Shown here: one piece after another, positions 15,326 through 23,702 of the stretch
Layout: each line of letters begins with the position of its first letter
How positions within the stretch are numbered: position 1 is the stretch's first letter
Notes under the pieces: generated by a model
Databases searched by the model: none
What the model saw: the letters and a program-made list of their open reading frames with translations, nothing else
What the model was told of the DNA's origin: nothing
From: Candidatus Omnitrophota bacterium
GTDB taxonomy: Bacteria > Omnitrophota > Gorgyraeia > Pluralincolimonadales > Pluralincolimonadaceae
Reading direction: 5' to 3'
NCBI GenBank assembly: GCA_041653595.1
Contig: JBAZFB010000001.1
Coordinates: 62,001-126,000, forward strand
Length of the DNA stretch: 64,000 nt
Position numbers and translations under genes: made by a program

Positions 15326-17311
15326 TTATATCTTAAAAGCCTCTTCAAATTCAATATCATCCAGACCTTCTCCCACCCGTTCTACATCCATAAACCGTTC
15401 CAGGATACTTCCCTCTTTAAGGAAGCGGGAGACTTCGGTAAATATAGAGCCGGTATTCCCGCCGGCATAACTCCTCATCCAGCGGGCGGAGCGGTCTATG
15501 GCAGGTTTTAATAGTATGAGGTTATCTTTTGCCCGCGTGGCTGCCACGTAAAACAGGCGGCGTTCCTCTTCTATCGCGTCGTTATCGTCCATGGACTGGT
15601 ACGACGGCAGATGTCCCTCGGCCACGTATATGACGAAGACCGTGTGCCACTCGAGCCCCTTCGCCGAGTGTATCGTCGAAAGCGTCATCGCGTGGTCATG
15701 TTTGCCCCGTAAGCCCGCATCGAGGACGCTCTTCTCCGGCGGCTCGAGCGCCATGTCGGTCAGGAAGGTCTCGAGCGATTTATACCTCGAGGCGATGCGC
15801 TCCAGCGAATTCAAGTCCGGCGCGCGCCTGTGGAAATCGTCGTATTTCGCCTTGAGCAGAGGATCGTAATATTTCAGGAATTCTTTCAGGAGTTCAACGG
15901 GCGGGTATTTCCCGGGTTTCAATTCTTTCAGCATATCGATAAGGTTTACCAGGTCTTCTGATTTTTTTAAAATGTCCTTGTCGACCTCGAGGCCTTTATT
16001 TTTTTCTATCATCTGCTCGGTTATCTTCGCGGCGGTCTTCTGCCCGATGCCGCGCATCAATAACAAGGCCCTGTGCCAGCTCACTTGGTCGTCGGGATTT
16101 TGAGCGATACGCAAGTATGAGATGACGTCCTTTATATGCGCCGCCTCGACGAACCTCTGTCCGCCGTATTTTACGAACGGGATATCGTGGTTGGCGAGCT
16201 CGATCTCAAGGTCGTTCGAGTGCCAACCGGCGCGGAATAGCACGGCGATCTCCTTGAGCATGACGCCCTCATCGACCAGTTCGATTATCTTCTGGACGAT
16301 ATATCTGGATTGGGTGTTTTCATCGCGCGCTTCGACGAACACCGGGGATTTCCCTTCGCGCTTCTTGGTAAAAAGGACCTTCTCGAACTTCTCCTCGGCG
16401 TTCTTTATGACCTCGTTGGTCAGGTCGAGTATCTGCTGGGTCGAGCGGTAGTTCTCCTCCAGCATTATCACCTTCGCGCCCCTGAACACCTTCGGGAAGT
16501 CTATGATGTTCTTGAAATTCGCGCCGCGGAACGAATATATACTCTGGGAATCGTCGCCGACGACCATGACATTATCGTGCTCCGATGCCAGCAAACGCAC
16601 GATATCCGCCTGCAGCCTGTTCGTGTCCTGGTATTCATCGACCATTATATACTGATACTGTTCCGAGAGCCTCGAGCGGACATCCTTGTGCTCATGGAGC
16701 AGCCTTTTCAAGAATACGAGCAGGTCGTCGTAGTCCATGAGAGACTTCTCGCGCTTGTATTTGGCGTATCCCTCTTTTATCTTCTTTATCGCGCTCTCCC
16801 ATTCGACGAACTGCGGGTATTCGAGCTCGAGGATTTTGCCGATATCGTCCGATTTGTTGACGGATTTCGAGATGACGTCGAGAAGCGCCCCCTTGCGAGG
16901 GAAGTGCTTCTCGAGATGGTCGAAGCCGAACTTGACGCGCACGATATTTACCGCGTCCTCGGCGTCGGATTCGTCCATTATCGTGAAATTATTGGGATAT
17001 TCGACCAGCTTCGCGTATTTGCGCAGGACCATATTGGCGAATGAGTGGAAGGTGCCGCCGGCGACCCTCTCGCAGCGGTCGTCGAGCAATTTAGCGGCGC
17101 GGCGGAGCATCTCTTCGGACGCCTTGCGGGTAAAGGTAAGCAGTAATATCCGGTCGGGCTTGATTCCTTTTTCAACGAGGTAGGCCACGCGGTAGACGAG
17201 CGTGCGCGTCTTCCCGCTGCCTGCCCCGGCGATGACAAGATGCGGCCCTTCAGTGGACTCGACCGCTTTAAACTGGGCGGGATTTAATTCTTTTTTATAA
17301 TCTATCTTCAT
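15326..17311 (-). CDS. UvrD/PcrA-family superfamily 1 DNA helicase
   Basis: A 661-residue ATP-dependent 3'-5' DNA helicase. Motif I GAGSGKTRT is at 29-37 (Lys34), motif II DEYQDT near 217, motif III GDDSQSIYSFRGA near 247, and the C-terminal SF1 motifs include TIHSAKGLEW and FYVAATRAKDN. It is somewhat shorter than E. coli UvrD and lacks an obvious Tudor-like RNA-polymerase-binding tail; the end is FDDIEFEEAFKI. UvrD, PcrA and Rep cannot be told apart reliably here. The start overlaps the Nudix stop by 17 nt, pairing a repair helicase with a nucleotide-cleaning enzyme. Confidence 0.94.
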   Translation of the reverse strand: MKIDYKKELNPAQFKAVESTEGPHLVIAGAGSGKTRTLVYRVAYLVEKGIKPDRILLLTFTRKASEEMLRRAAKLLDDRCERVAGGTFHSFANMVLRKYAKLVEYPNNFTIMDESDAEDAVNIVRVKFGFDHLEKHFPRKGALLDVISKSVNKSDDIGKILELEYPQFVEWESAIKKIKEGYAKYKREKSLMDYDDLLVFLKRLLHEHKDVRSRLSEQYQYIMVDEYQDTNRLQADIVRLLASEHDNVMVVGDDSQSIYSFRGANFKNIIDFPKVFRGAKVIMLEENYRSTQQILDLTNEVIKNAEEKFEKVLFTKKREGKSPVFVEARDENTQSRYIVQKIIELVDEGVMLKEIAVLFRAGWHSNDLEIELANHDIPFVKYGGQRFVEAAHIKDVISYLRIAQNPDDQVSWHRALLLMRGIGQKTAAKITEQMIEKNKGLEVDKDILKKSEDLVNLIDMLKELKPGKYPPVELLKEFLKYYDPLLKAKYDDFHRRAPDLNSLERIASRYKSLETFLTDMALEPPEKSVLDAGLRGKHDHAMTLSTIHSAKGLEWHTVFVIYVAEGHLPSYQSMDDNDAIEEERRLFYVAATRAKDNLILLKPAIDRSARWMRSYAGGNTGSIFTEVSRFLKEGSILERFMDVERVGEGLDDIEFEEAFKI

Positions 17312-17732
17312 TCTTGGCTTTTTCGACCATCTGGCGTTCGGAGGGATAAGTCATTATCCTTAAGGCCTCTTCTACCGGCAGCCAGCGGACGTCTTCGGCG
17401 TCCGTGTCGTGGTCCGCGGTGTTCCCGGATTCGAACCTTACGAGGTAGAAATATACGGTCTTGTGGACGCGGGCCTTGTCCTCATCCGAATAGAACCAGT
17501 AATTTATCTTCCCGAGTTCCTTCTCGATGGAGCCGGTAAGGCCTGTCTCTTCCTTGATCTCGCGGAGGGCCGCCTGCTGGGGGGTCTCGAGTCTCTCTAT
17601 CTTTCCTTTGGGAAGGCAGAATATCTTTCCTTCGCCGCGGGTCAGGACAATGACCTCCGTTTCGGCGCCTGCCTTGCGGTATACCACGCCGCCGGCAGAG
17701 AATTGTAATTTTGTCTTTATAGGTTTACTCAT
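17295..17732 (-). CDS. Nudix hydrolase
   Basis: A 145-residue protein from the ATG at 17732. The Nudix box is complete: GKIERLETPQQAALREIKEE followed by TGL, with the REIKEE metal-binding core. Beta strands such as SAGGVVYRKAG precede it. The family hydrolyses nucleoside diphosphates linked to another moiety; the FCLPKGKIE context resembles diadenosine-polyphosphate hydrolases and MutT-like enzymes, but the substrate is not decided. An open frame continues upstream by 49 codons through a palindrome and the 3' part of a structured RNA, so that longer form is unlikely. A GGGGA ribosome binding site sits before the chosen ATG. Confidence 0.88.
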   Translation of the reverse strand: MSKPIKTKLQFSAGGVVYRKAGAETEVIVLTRGEGKIFCLPKGKIERLETPQQAALREIKEETGLTGSIEKELGKINYWFYSDEDKARVHKTVYFYLVRFESGNTADHDTDAEDVRWLPVEEALRIMTYPSERQMVEKAKNEDRL

Positions 17733-17751
17733 GGTTATCCCCGGGGGAACC

Positions 17752-17777
17752 ATGGTTGACCCTATCGGGTCAACCAT
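17752..17777. repeat. Perfect 11-bp-arm palindrome before the Nudix gene
   Basis: ATGGTTGACCC, a 4-nt spacer TATC, then GGGTCAACCAT. It lies 20 nt upstream of the Nudix ATG, so it may be an operator or a leader hairpin that influences ribosome access. No T run follows on the minus strand. Confidence 0.7.
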
Positions 17778-17803
17778 TTCGCCATTACTCCCAAATAGGG
17801 GGC

Positions 17804-17916
17804 TCAAAAAAAAGGCCTCCTTCATTACCTCTGAGGTGAGCCGACATACAGCACCACCGGGCAGCTTGAAACCGCCCAACCGTCGACATTCTAGTCGAAG
17901 GCAATGAAGGAGGTCC
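17804..17916 (-). ncRNA. Unidentified structured RNA with intrinsic terminator
   Basis: On the minus strand a 14-bp closing stem with one mismatch (17900-17913 with 17817-17830) encloses three smaller stem regions: TCGAC/GTCGA, a GGGCGGT/GCTGCCC stem with a 5-nt loop (17855-17874 area), and a GGTG/CACC element. Eight T residues (forward A 17806-17813) follow the closing stem, as in a terminator. No open reading frame explains this layout. It lies between a 68-residue membrane protein and the Nudix gene, downstream of a perfect promoter at 18173-18200. It does not match SRP RNA, tmRNA, GEMM, glycine or fluoride riboswitch patterns as I know them. It may be a small RNA or a riboswitch-like terminator. 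Confidence 0.6.
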
Positions 17917-17927
17917 GGGGAGACTTA

Positions 17928-18134
17928 TTATTGCTTCTCTTTCTTCTCTTCCAGGGAGTCTTTTATCTCGCCGATCCCCGCAAACACCGCGAGCAACCCG
18001 CCGAGTAAAAGTATTATGACCAGCCCGGATCTGAGGAAGCCGACTATATATTCTTCCCACCAATTTATCAGGCCAACCACTCCGAGGACGATGGCGATCA
18101 GTCCGCCGATTATTGAGAGATATTTGCTCACCAT
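17928..18134 (-). CDS. Small membrane protein, unknown function
   Basis: A 68-residue protein with two hydrophobic helices (about 5-24 and 33-54) and a highly charged tail ending EEKKEKQ. An AGGAGG site lies 3 nt from the ATG and 6 nt from the following GTG, so translation could begin at either. It has its own consensus promoter and is followed after 11 nt by the structured RNA and its terminator. No family recognised. Confidence 0.7.
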   Translation of the reverse strand: MVSKYLSIIGGLIAIVLGVVGLINWWEEYIVGFLRSGLVIILLLGGLLAVFAGIGEIKDSLEEKKEKQ

Positions 18135-18172
18135 CCGCCTCCTAAAACGTCCATTTCAAAAGAACCATTAGA

Positions 18173-18200
18173 ATTATATCACCCAAAAAAGCTTTGTCAA
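18173..18200 (-). promoter_or_regulatory. Consensus promoter for the small membrane gene
   Basis: Minus strand TTGACA (forward 18195-18200), 16-nt spacer and TATAAT (forward 18173-18178): both hexamers perfect. It overlaps the last codon of the adenosine-specific kinase gene. It would transcribe the 68-residue membrane protein and the structured RNA. Confidence 0.85.
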
Positions 18201-18682
18201 GGGATTTTATAGCCGATTTTTCTTAAGAGGTCCTTCCGCCATTTGACCCCGGCCTCGTCCTCTATTCCCTTCGGTTTCGCGCCGTCTATCACGCCGAGGA
18301 TGCCCCTGCCGTTCTCCGATTCGGCGATGATAAGCTCGACCGGATTGGCAGTCGCGCAATAGATCCCGCATACCTCCGGGATATTTTTTATCGCGTTGAG
18401 CACGTTTATCGGATAGGAATCCTTCATTATTATAACAAAGCAGTGCCCCGCGCCGATCGCGAGCGCGTTCTTCTCTGCGAGCCTCTTTAGCTCCTCATCC
18501 GTGCCTGTGGACCTGACAAGGCACGCGCCGGAGGATTCGCAGAAAGCCATGCCGAATTTTATCCCCGGCACAGCGCCGGCCATCGCCTCGTGGATATCCT
18601 CGACCGTCTTTATGAAATGCGACTGGCCGATTATGATGTTATATTCCGCGGGTTTCTCTATCTTTACGGTCTTCGTTTCCAT
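18197..18682 (-). CDS. Adenosine-specific kinase family protein
   Basis: A 161-residue protein of the small family called adenosine-specific kinase (COG1839/DUF355), found mainly in archaea and anaerobes. Recognisable stretches are FGMAFCESSGACLVR (about 43-57), AIGAGHCFVIIMKDSYPINVLN, and CATANPVELIIAES. The biochemical assignment comes from an archaeal crystal structure with bound adenosine and is not well tested in bacteria. It is the last gene of the tatA-tatC-yqeY run, 10 nt after yqeY. Confidence 0.85.
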   Translation of the reverse strand: METKTVKIEKPAEYNIIIGQSHFIKTVEDIHEAMAGAVPGIKFGMAFCESSGACLVRSTGTDEELKRLAEKNALAIGAGHCFVIIMKDSYPINVLNAIKNIPEVCGIYCATANPVELIIAESENGRGILGVIDGAKPKGIEDEAGVKWRKDLLRKIGYKIP

Positions 18683-18692
18683 AGGTCCCTCC

Positions 18693-19148
18693 TTACCCTA
18701 ATTTCGCGAGCTCTTCGGCGACCATCTGGCTGAGCATCTTGCCGTCAGCGGCGCCCTTTGCTTCCTCCATCGCGGCCTTCATGACCTTGCCCATGTCGGC
18801 GCGGCCCTTCGCCTCTACCGCCGCGATCGCGTTCTTGACGATGGGTTTTAACTCATCGGCAGACAGCATCTTGGGCATATACGATTCGAGTATCTTAAGC
18901 TCTACCGTCTCTTTATCAACGAGGTCCTGCCTGTTCCCCTTCGTGAACCCGTCGATGGAGTCCTTATGCTGTTTTATCTGCTTAGATATGATGCCCGTCA
19001 CGTCCTTGTCCTCGAGCTTTTCTGCCTTCTTCTCTATCTCGAGGTTCTTCATCCCCGCTTTGAGCATACGCAGGGTCGAGAGCCTTATCCCGTCCTTGGC
19101 CTTCATCGCTTCCTTTATGTCCGCGTCGATCTTTTCCGCGAGAGTCAT
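18693..19148 (-). CDS. yqeY: GatB/YqeY domain protein
   Basis: A 151-residue protein matching the stand-alone YqeY family: it starts with the helical SLxEKIDADIKEAMKAKD-like N-terminus (here TLAEKIDADIKEAMKAKD), has RLSTLRMLKAGMKNLEIE, and ends with the tail domain shared with GatB, which binds tRNA in the amidotransferase. YqeY itself has no proven function. The ATG overlaps the tatC stop by 4 nt, so it is coupled to the Tat genes. Confidence 0.93.
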   Translation of the reverse strand: MTLAEKIDADIKEAMKAKDGIRLSTLRMLKAGMKNLEIEKKAEKLEDKDVTGIISKQIKQHKDSIDGFTKGNRQDLVDKETVELKILESYMPKMLSADELKPIVKNAIAAVEAKGRADMGKVMKAAMEEAKGAADGKMLSQMVAEELAKLG

Positions 19149-19858
19149 TTCTTGTCCCCCTTTTTATATACGAGTTTCGATATCCAGATGGAAAGTTCAT
19201 ACAAAAACAGCATCGGCACCGCCATCAGGCACTGGGTGAACGCGTCCGGCGTCGGCGTTATTACCGCGGCGGCTATGAATATTACGATTACCGCGAACTT
19301 CCTGTTCCTGTTCAGGAATGAAGGAGTGACTATCCCGAGTTTTGACAGTATCATCACAACGACAGGCAGTTCAAATGCTATCCCGAAGGAGAGAAGCATC
19401 ATTATCACGAAAGACAGGTATTCCGATATCGAAAGTATCGGAAATACATTATGGTCGGGGAAATTGATAAGGAACCGCAGAGCCCACGGAACGACAAAAC
19501 TATACGCAAACACGACGCCGCCTAAAAAAAGCGTGGCGGAAAACGGGAGCGCGAACATCACTACCTTTTTTTCTTTTTCATTAAGACCGGCCGAGACAAA
19601 GGCCCAGAGCTGGTAAAGTACGACCGGTGACGCCAAAAAAAGCCCCGCAAAAAACGCCAGCTTGCAGTATTCCAGGAAGGCTTCGGCGGGAGAAAAGAAA
19701 TTCAAGTGGTCTACCGATGGGAACATGAGCAATGACAGGATAAGCCGGACTTTCCAGAAAGCCAGTGCCGAGCAAATTACCACAGCCGCCGCCGATACCA
19801 ATATGCGCCGGCGGAGCTCATCGAGATGCTCCACGAGTGTCATCTTGCTGTCAGCCAT
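19145..19858 (-). CDS. tatC: Sec-independent protein translocase TatC
   Basis: TatC is the signal-recognising membrane core of the twin-arginine translocase, which exports folded proteins. The 237-residue protein starts with the hallmark LVEHLDELRRRIL (about 8-20), and has six hydrophobic spans with the family patterns FFSPAEAFLEYCKL, GIAFELPVVVMIL and ITPTPDAFTQCLMAVPM. It lies 12 nt after tatA. At least one possible Tat substrate, a 59-residue protein at 24658-24837, is encoded nearby. Confidence 0.96.
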   Translation of the reverse strand: MADSKMTLVEHLDELRRRILVSAAAVVICSALAFWKVRLILSLLMFPSVDHLNFFSPAEAFLEYCKLAFFAGLFLASPVVLYQLWAFVSAGLNEKEKKVVMFALPFSATLFLGGVVFAYSFVVPWALRFLINFPDHNVFPILSISEYLSFVIMMLLSFGIAFELPVVVMILSKLGIVTPSFLNRNRKFAVIVIFIAAAVITPTPDAFTQCLMAVPMLFLYELSIWISKLVYKKGDKK

Positions 19859-19870
19859 TTTAAAGGAGGG

Positions 19871-20035
19871 TTATTCTTTTTTGGATGACTGGGAATCGTC
19901 GTCTTTCATCGCCTTCTTAAACTCATTGATGGCCTTGCCTAATGAGCGGGCGATCTCGGGAAGACGCGCCGCCCCGAAGACGAGGAGGACGATGATAAGG
20001 ATGATGATCAATTCCGGGAAACCGATATTGAACAT
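19871..20035 (-). CDS. tatA: Twin-arginine translocase subunit TatA/TatE
   Basis: A 54-residue protein beginning MFNIGFPELIIILIIVLLVF, followed by the family hinge FGAARLPEIARSLGKA and a charged amphipathic tail. This is the short TatA form: one membrane helix, the Phe-Gly pair at the hinge, and Leu-Pro. TatA oligomers form the export pore with TatC. A GGAGG ribosome binding site lies 6 nt from the ATG. The promoter at 20061-20089 lies within the end of the GH5 gene, so tatA-tatC-yqeY-kinase is probably one operon. A separate tatB was not seen. Confidence 0.95.
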   Translation of the reverse strand: MFNIGFPELIIILIIVLLVFGAARLPEIARSLGKAINEFKKAMKDDDSQSSKKE

Positions 20036-20048
20036 TTATACCTCCGTG

Positions 20049-21302
20049 TTATCTACGGAGATTATAACACAAGGACAAAAGCGAGGCAAGGAATAGAAAG
20101 ACCGTTGGAGGTTCCGGGACGAGGCCGTTCATCGCTTCCGCGTTAGACATTATGATGCCTATGGTAGAGGCGTCGGCCGGATAGAATACCCCGAACCCGT
20201 CGTTATGGCCCGAGCCGTCGGCTTCCAACATCCAGAAATTAGAGCCGGCCATAGAACTCCCCCGGGCGGCGGCCTCATAGACCGCGGCGAGATACGCCCG
20301 GTACCATGTATCCCTTACGTCTGCGGGCAGCTGTTTGCCGAACTCCTCGAAGATGAGCGGCTTATTCAGGATGTCGGCGTCAGAGACGTGCTGCTCTATC
20401 CAGGCAAGGGCCTGCTGCATATCCCAGTTCCAGAAATCGGAATATACATGGAGCGTCGCGAAATCTATATTGGCGAGATTATGGTCCCCAACGAAATCCC
20501 CTCCTGTCGAACCGTTCTGGTACCACTGCGATCCCCTGTCCTTATAGAACCCTTCCACGCCGGTCGTGACGAGATGGTTCGCGTCGTTGGCCTTTACATA
20601 AGAGCTCATCTCATCGAGCCAGTTGCGCAGTTTCGCGCCGGTAGGGTCTGATTCCGCCCTCGCCTCGTTAGCCAATTCCCACGCCATGATGGTCGGGTCG
20701 TCTTTATAGACCCTGCCGTTATAAGTATTCGTCCTGTTCATGACGGTAGTGACGTAATCCTTATACCATTGCCTGGTAGCAGGATCGGTATAAAAATCAT
20801 CATGGCTTGCGGCGGACGGACTGAAGCTGTTATACCAGTTCATCCCGCCGTAATCGTCCCAGTTGTTGACGAGGGTGGGAAGGACGCGTATGCCGTAGCT
20901 CTCGGCCTTATACAGGACATAATCAAGGCCCTTGAAGGCGCTCTCATTGTATACGCCCGGGGCTGTCTGGTAAGCCCACGAAACCGGATAACCGTCCCTG
21001 TTCGCGCCGCCGTCATTAAAGGCCCATGTCCTGATGACGCTCAGCCCCATCTCCTTGGCCGACGACAGGACCTGGTCTACCATCGGCCGGTAAGTTTCGT
21101 CCTCGGCGAAATAGCTCAGGTAAAAATTGTTCGTGCCCGTGTAATAGAACGGCTGGCCGCCCGAATAGAACTGGCTACCGCTTCTCGTGACAAAGCTGTC
21201 TATCTCTGCCCGGCAGGAATAAGCCGTTATCAGGCTGATTATAACCGCGAAGTAAAATAGTATACTCTGGTATATCTTTACTGGGCATTTTTTTAGCAAC
21301 AT
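20049..21302 (-). CDS. Secreted GH5 (mannanase-like) glycoside hydrolase with PEP-CTERM tag
   Basis: A 417-residue enzyme with a hydrophobic signal (about 10-32), a single catalytic domain and a C-terminal sorting tag. The acid/base pair lies in WELANEAR (Asn212-Glu213) and the nucleophile in IFEEFGK (Glu320); together with WYNSFSPSAASHDDF this looks like GH5 subfamily 7, the endo-beta-1,4-mannanases, although specificity is inferred. The last 22 residues, VPEPPTVFLFLASLLSL then a short Tyr-Asn-Leu-Arg-Arg end, match the PEP-CTERM signal for exosortase sorting. No exosortase is in the window. The start has an AGGAG site 6 nt upstream. Confidence 0.9.
   Translation of the reverse strand: MLLKKCPVKIYQSILFYFAVIISLITAYSCRAEIDSFVTRSGSQFYSGGQPFYYTGTNNFYLSYFAEDETYRPMVDQVLSSAKEMGLSVIRTWAFNDGGANRDGYPVSWAYQTAPGVYNESAFKGLDYVLYKAESYGIRVLPTLVNNWDDYGGMNWYNSFSPSAASHDDFYTDPATRQWYKDYVTTVMNRTNTYNGRVYKDDPTIMAWELANEARAESDPTGAKLRNWLDEMSSYVKANDANHLVTTGVEGFYKDRGSQWYQNGSTGGDFVGDHNLANIDFATLHVYSDFWNWDMQQALAWIEQHVSDADILNKPLIFEEFGKQLPADVRDTWYRAYLAAVYEAAARGSSMAGSNFWMLEADGSGHNDGFGVFYPADASTIGIIMSNAEAMNGLVPEPPTVFLFLASLLSLCYNLRR
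20061..20089 (-). promoter_or_regulatory. Promoter of the tatA operon
   Basis: Minus strand TTGCCT (forward 20084-20089), 17-nt spacer, TATAAT (forward 20061-20066), inside the last codons of the GH5 gene and 25 nt before tatA. Confidence 0.6.
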
Positions 21303-21334
21303 TACTATCTCCTGGTTATATTAAGGAAGGGACT

Positions 21335-21402
21335 GCGGGAGGCTGCCGATATAGCCGGCTTCCAACCCGCGAAGATTATACCATAAAAATCAAATACGGC
21401 AA
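21335..21402 (-). promoter_or_regulatory. Promoter and leader hairpin of the GH5 gene
   Basis: Minus strand TTGCCG (forward 21397-21402), 16-nt spacer, TATAAT (forward 21375-21380). Just downstream a nested hairpin covers 21335-21370, with outer GCGGG/CCCGC and inner GCCG/CGGC stems. The hairpin would begin at or near the transcript 5' end and might stabilise it. Confidence 0.6.
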
Positions 21403-21443
21403 TTAAAATTATTTGCTTTTTTGTAGGAAATTTTATTGTTATA

Positions 21444-23702
21444 ATGCTGTCTATGAGACGACCCTTATATCTTGCGGTCTTTATCTTCGGTTTCGCGGCA
21501 ATGGCAGTCCAGATCCTGCTGATGCGGGAACTCCTGGTGGTCTTCTACGGCAACGAGCTATCCGCGGGAATAATGCTCGCCTCGTGGCTCTTCTGGGTCG
21601 CGGCGGGAAGTTTCGCGGCAAGATTTAAAAAATTCCGGGAAGGGATATTCCACTTACTCCTCCTCTCCGTCGCTGTGATCGTACCCGCGACGATATACCT
21701 TATAAGGGACATGAGGAACATTCTCGGCGTATCCGCCGGCGAGCTGATCGGGCTTGCGCCGATGGCTTTCTCCGTCTTCATCCTGCTCGCGCCGGCGTGC
21801 CTCGTCTTCGGTTCCCTTTTTGCCGTAAGCTGCCTCCTCGCCTCGCCGGAACCGGACTCGGCGCCGTCAGCCGCGGGAAAAATATACATGATCGAATCGC
21901 TCGGCGCTGTCGCCGGAGGCGTCGCCTTCAACCTGCTTTTGATCTATATCTTCGGCCCTTTACAGATAGCTTTATTTTGCGGCTTATTAAACATCATTGC
22001 CGCGCTAATCATGGCTGACAGGAGGAAAGCTCCGGTAAGATGGGCCGCGACAGCCGTCTTCATGTATTCCGTGGCCATCTATATCCTCTTCCCTTCGGGA
22101 CTGGCCGATTTCCGCATGAGGGAGATGCAATGGAAGGGCCTCGAGTTGATCTCCGTAAAAGATTCCAAATACGGGAATATCGCGCTCACCAGGCTCGGGC
22201 CCCAGTTCAACCTGTTTGAGAACGGCCTCCTTACCGCGGCGACCGGCGATCTTCTGACCGCCGAGGAGTCGGTCCATTACGCGATGCTTGAACATCCCGC
22301 GCCCAAGAAAATCCTGCTTATAGGCGGGGCGCTCAACGGCGCTCTCGACGAAGTATTAAGGCATCCCGTCGAGTCGGTCGATTGCGTCGAGCTTGATCCC
22401 GAATCGGTGGAGATCGCGATAGAAAGGTACCCGCAAGGGTCTCTTTCCGGGTTATCCGACCCCAGGGTAAAGATGCATTATCTTGATGCCAAGCTCTTTG
22501 TAAAGGAAAGAGCCCTGGCACTGGACGCGCCTTCCTCGCGATACGACGTGATAATACTCACCCTCCCGAACCCTTACACGGCGCAGATAAACAGGTTCTA
22601 CTCCTTCGAGTTCTACGGCGAAGCAAAACGCATCCTCGATGAGAAAGGGATATTTTCCTTCGGGGTCTCTTCCTCCGCGGATTATATCAGCGCCGACCTG
22701 GCGCGTTTTTTGAAATGCCTCGTCCTCACCCTTTCAAAACATTTTTCCGATATAAAGATAATTCCCGGGGAGAATGATTATTTTCTCGCCTCTCCGGCCG
22801 CGGGGATACTGACATATGACTATAAGACGCTCATCGCCAGGGCCAAGGAGAGGGGTCTCGACCTGAAATACGTAAATGAACATTACCTGCCGGATAAGCT
22901 GGACCCGATGCGCGTAGGATACCTTGAGGGCGCGATAAAAGTCGCCAGGGGCGCGAAGATCAACTTCGACCTGCGGCCCGTCGGATATTATTATGACATG
23001 GTCCTCTGGTCGGAGCGGGTCGACCCGCGGCTCAAGTCCTTCTTCAGGGGGTTGAGTACTTTCAATTGGGGGATAATGCTGGGCATCGCGGGTTTTGCCT
23101 TCATCGGGCTGGCGCTTCTGCGCGGAAGGAACGGCTCTTTAAAACGGATGCCGTATTTCGTCTCTATCGGGACGTCCGGTTTCTCGACGATGCTGCTGCA
23201 GGTAGTCCTAATACTCGCCTTCCAGTCGGCATACGGCTATGTATATTATAAAATAGGGTTTATATTCGCCTCGTTCATGCTGGGGCTTGCCGGCGGCAGC
23301 TTTATAGGCGCGAATTTGATAAAAAATGACGGGCGGCTCGCGAGGCAGTACTTCAATATCCAGGCCGCCCTATGCGCATACTGCCTGCTCCTGCCGGTAG
23401 TGTTCCGGTTGAATTGGGTCGCCGAGGGCTTCTTCCTGCTATTGCCGGCGGCTGCGGGGCTCCTGGGCGGGCTGCAGTTCACGATGGCAAACAGGATATG
23501 TTCAGGCGGTGTGAGTGGGAATGCGGCGCCGGTGATCTACGCGGTCGATCTCCTGGGCGCGTGCGCCGGCTCGCTGATAACCGCCGCGATAATAATACCT
23601 GTCAAGGGGATCGAGTTCGCGTGCATCTCTGCGGGATTCGTGAATCTCGCGGTATTGGTATTACTCGCGGGCGGGGATCAGCTCTTCCGCTCCAGGACAT
23701 AA
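21444..23702 (+). CDS. Membrane protein with spermidine-synthase-like domain
   Basis: A 752-residue protein: about six to seven membrane spans in the first 220 residues, a soluble Rossmann methyltransferase-like domain (about 235-490), then about six more spans. The SAM-type loop reads LLIGGALNGALDEVLRHP followed by VDCVELDPESV, as in spermidine synthases. The catalytic-Asp motif of true aminopropyltransferases is replaced by ILTLPNPY before INRFYSFEFYGEA, so it probably does not make spermidine. Similar fused proteins occur in several bacterial phyla without known function. A second ATG three codons in is possible. The last 25 nt overlap the convergent polyprenyl synthase gene. Confidence 0.82.
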   Translation: MLSMRRPLYLAVFIFGFAAMAVQILLMRELLVVFYGNELSAGIMLASWLFWVAAGSFAARFKKFREGIFHLLLLSVAVIVPATIYLIRDMRNILGVSAGELIGLAPMAFSVFILLAPACLVFGSLFAVSCLLASPEPDSAPSAAGKIYMIESLGAVAGGVAFNLLLIYIFGPLQIALFCGLLNIIAALIMADRRKAPVRWAATAVFMYSVAIYILFPSGLADFRMREMQWKGLELISVKDSKYGNIALTRLGPQFNLFENGLLTAATGDLLTAEESVHYAMLEHPAPKKILLIGGALNGALDEVLRHPVESVDCVELDPESVEIAIERYPQGSLSGLSDPRVKMHYLDAKLFVKERALALDAPSSRYDVIILTLPNPYTAQINRFYSFEFYGEAKRILDEKGIFSFGVSSSADYISADLARFLKCLVLTLSKHFSDIKIIPGENDYFLASPAAGILTYDYKTLIARAKERGLDLKYVNEHYLPDKLDPMRVGYLEGAIKVARGAKINFDLRPVGYYYDMVLWSERVDPRLKSFFRGLSTFNWGIMLGIAGFAFIGLALLRGRNGSLKRMPYFVSIGTSGFSTMLLQVVLILAFQSAYGYVYYKIGFIFASFMLGLAGGSFIGANLIKNDGRLARQYFNIQAALCAYCLLLPVVFRLNWVAEGFFLLLPAAAGLLGGLQFTMANRICSGGVSGNAAPVIYAVDLLGACAGSLITAAIIIPVKGIEFACISAGFVNLAVLVLLAGGDQLFRSRT

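Noticed and set aside
21440..21445. Plus-strand TATAAT just before the spermidine-synthase-like gene
   Set aside because: No -35 at a usual distance, no extended -10, and it overlaps the first ATG; evidence too weak to call a promoter.
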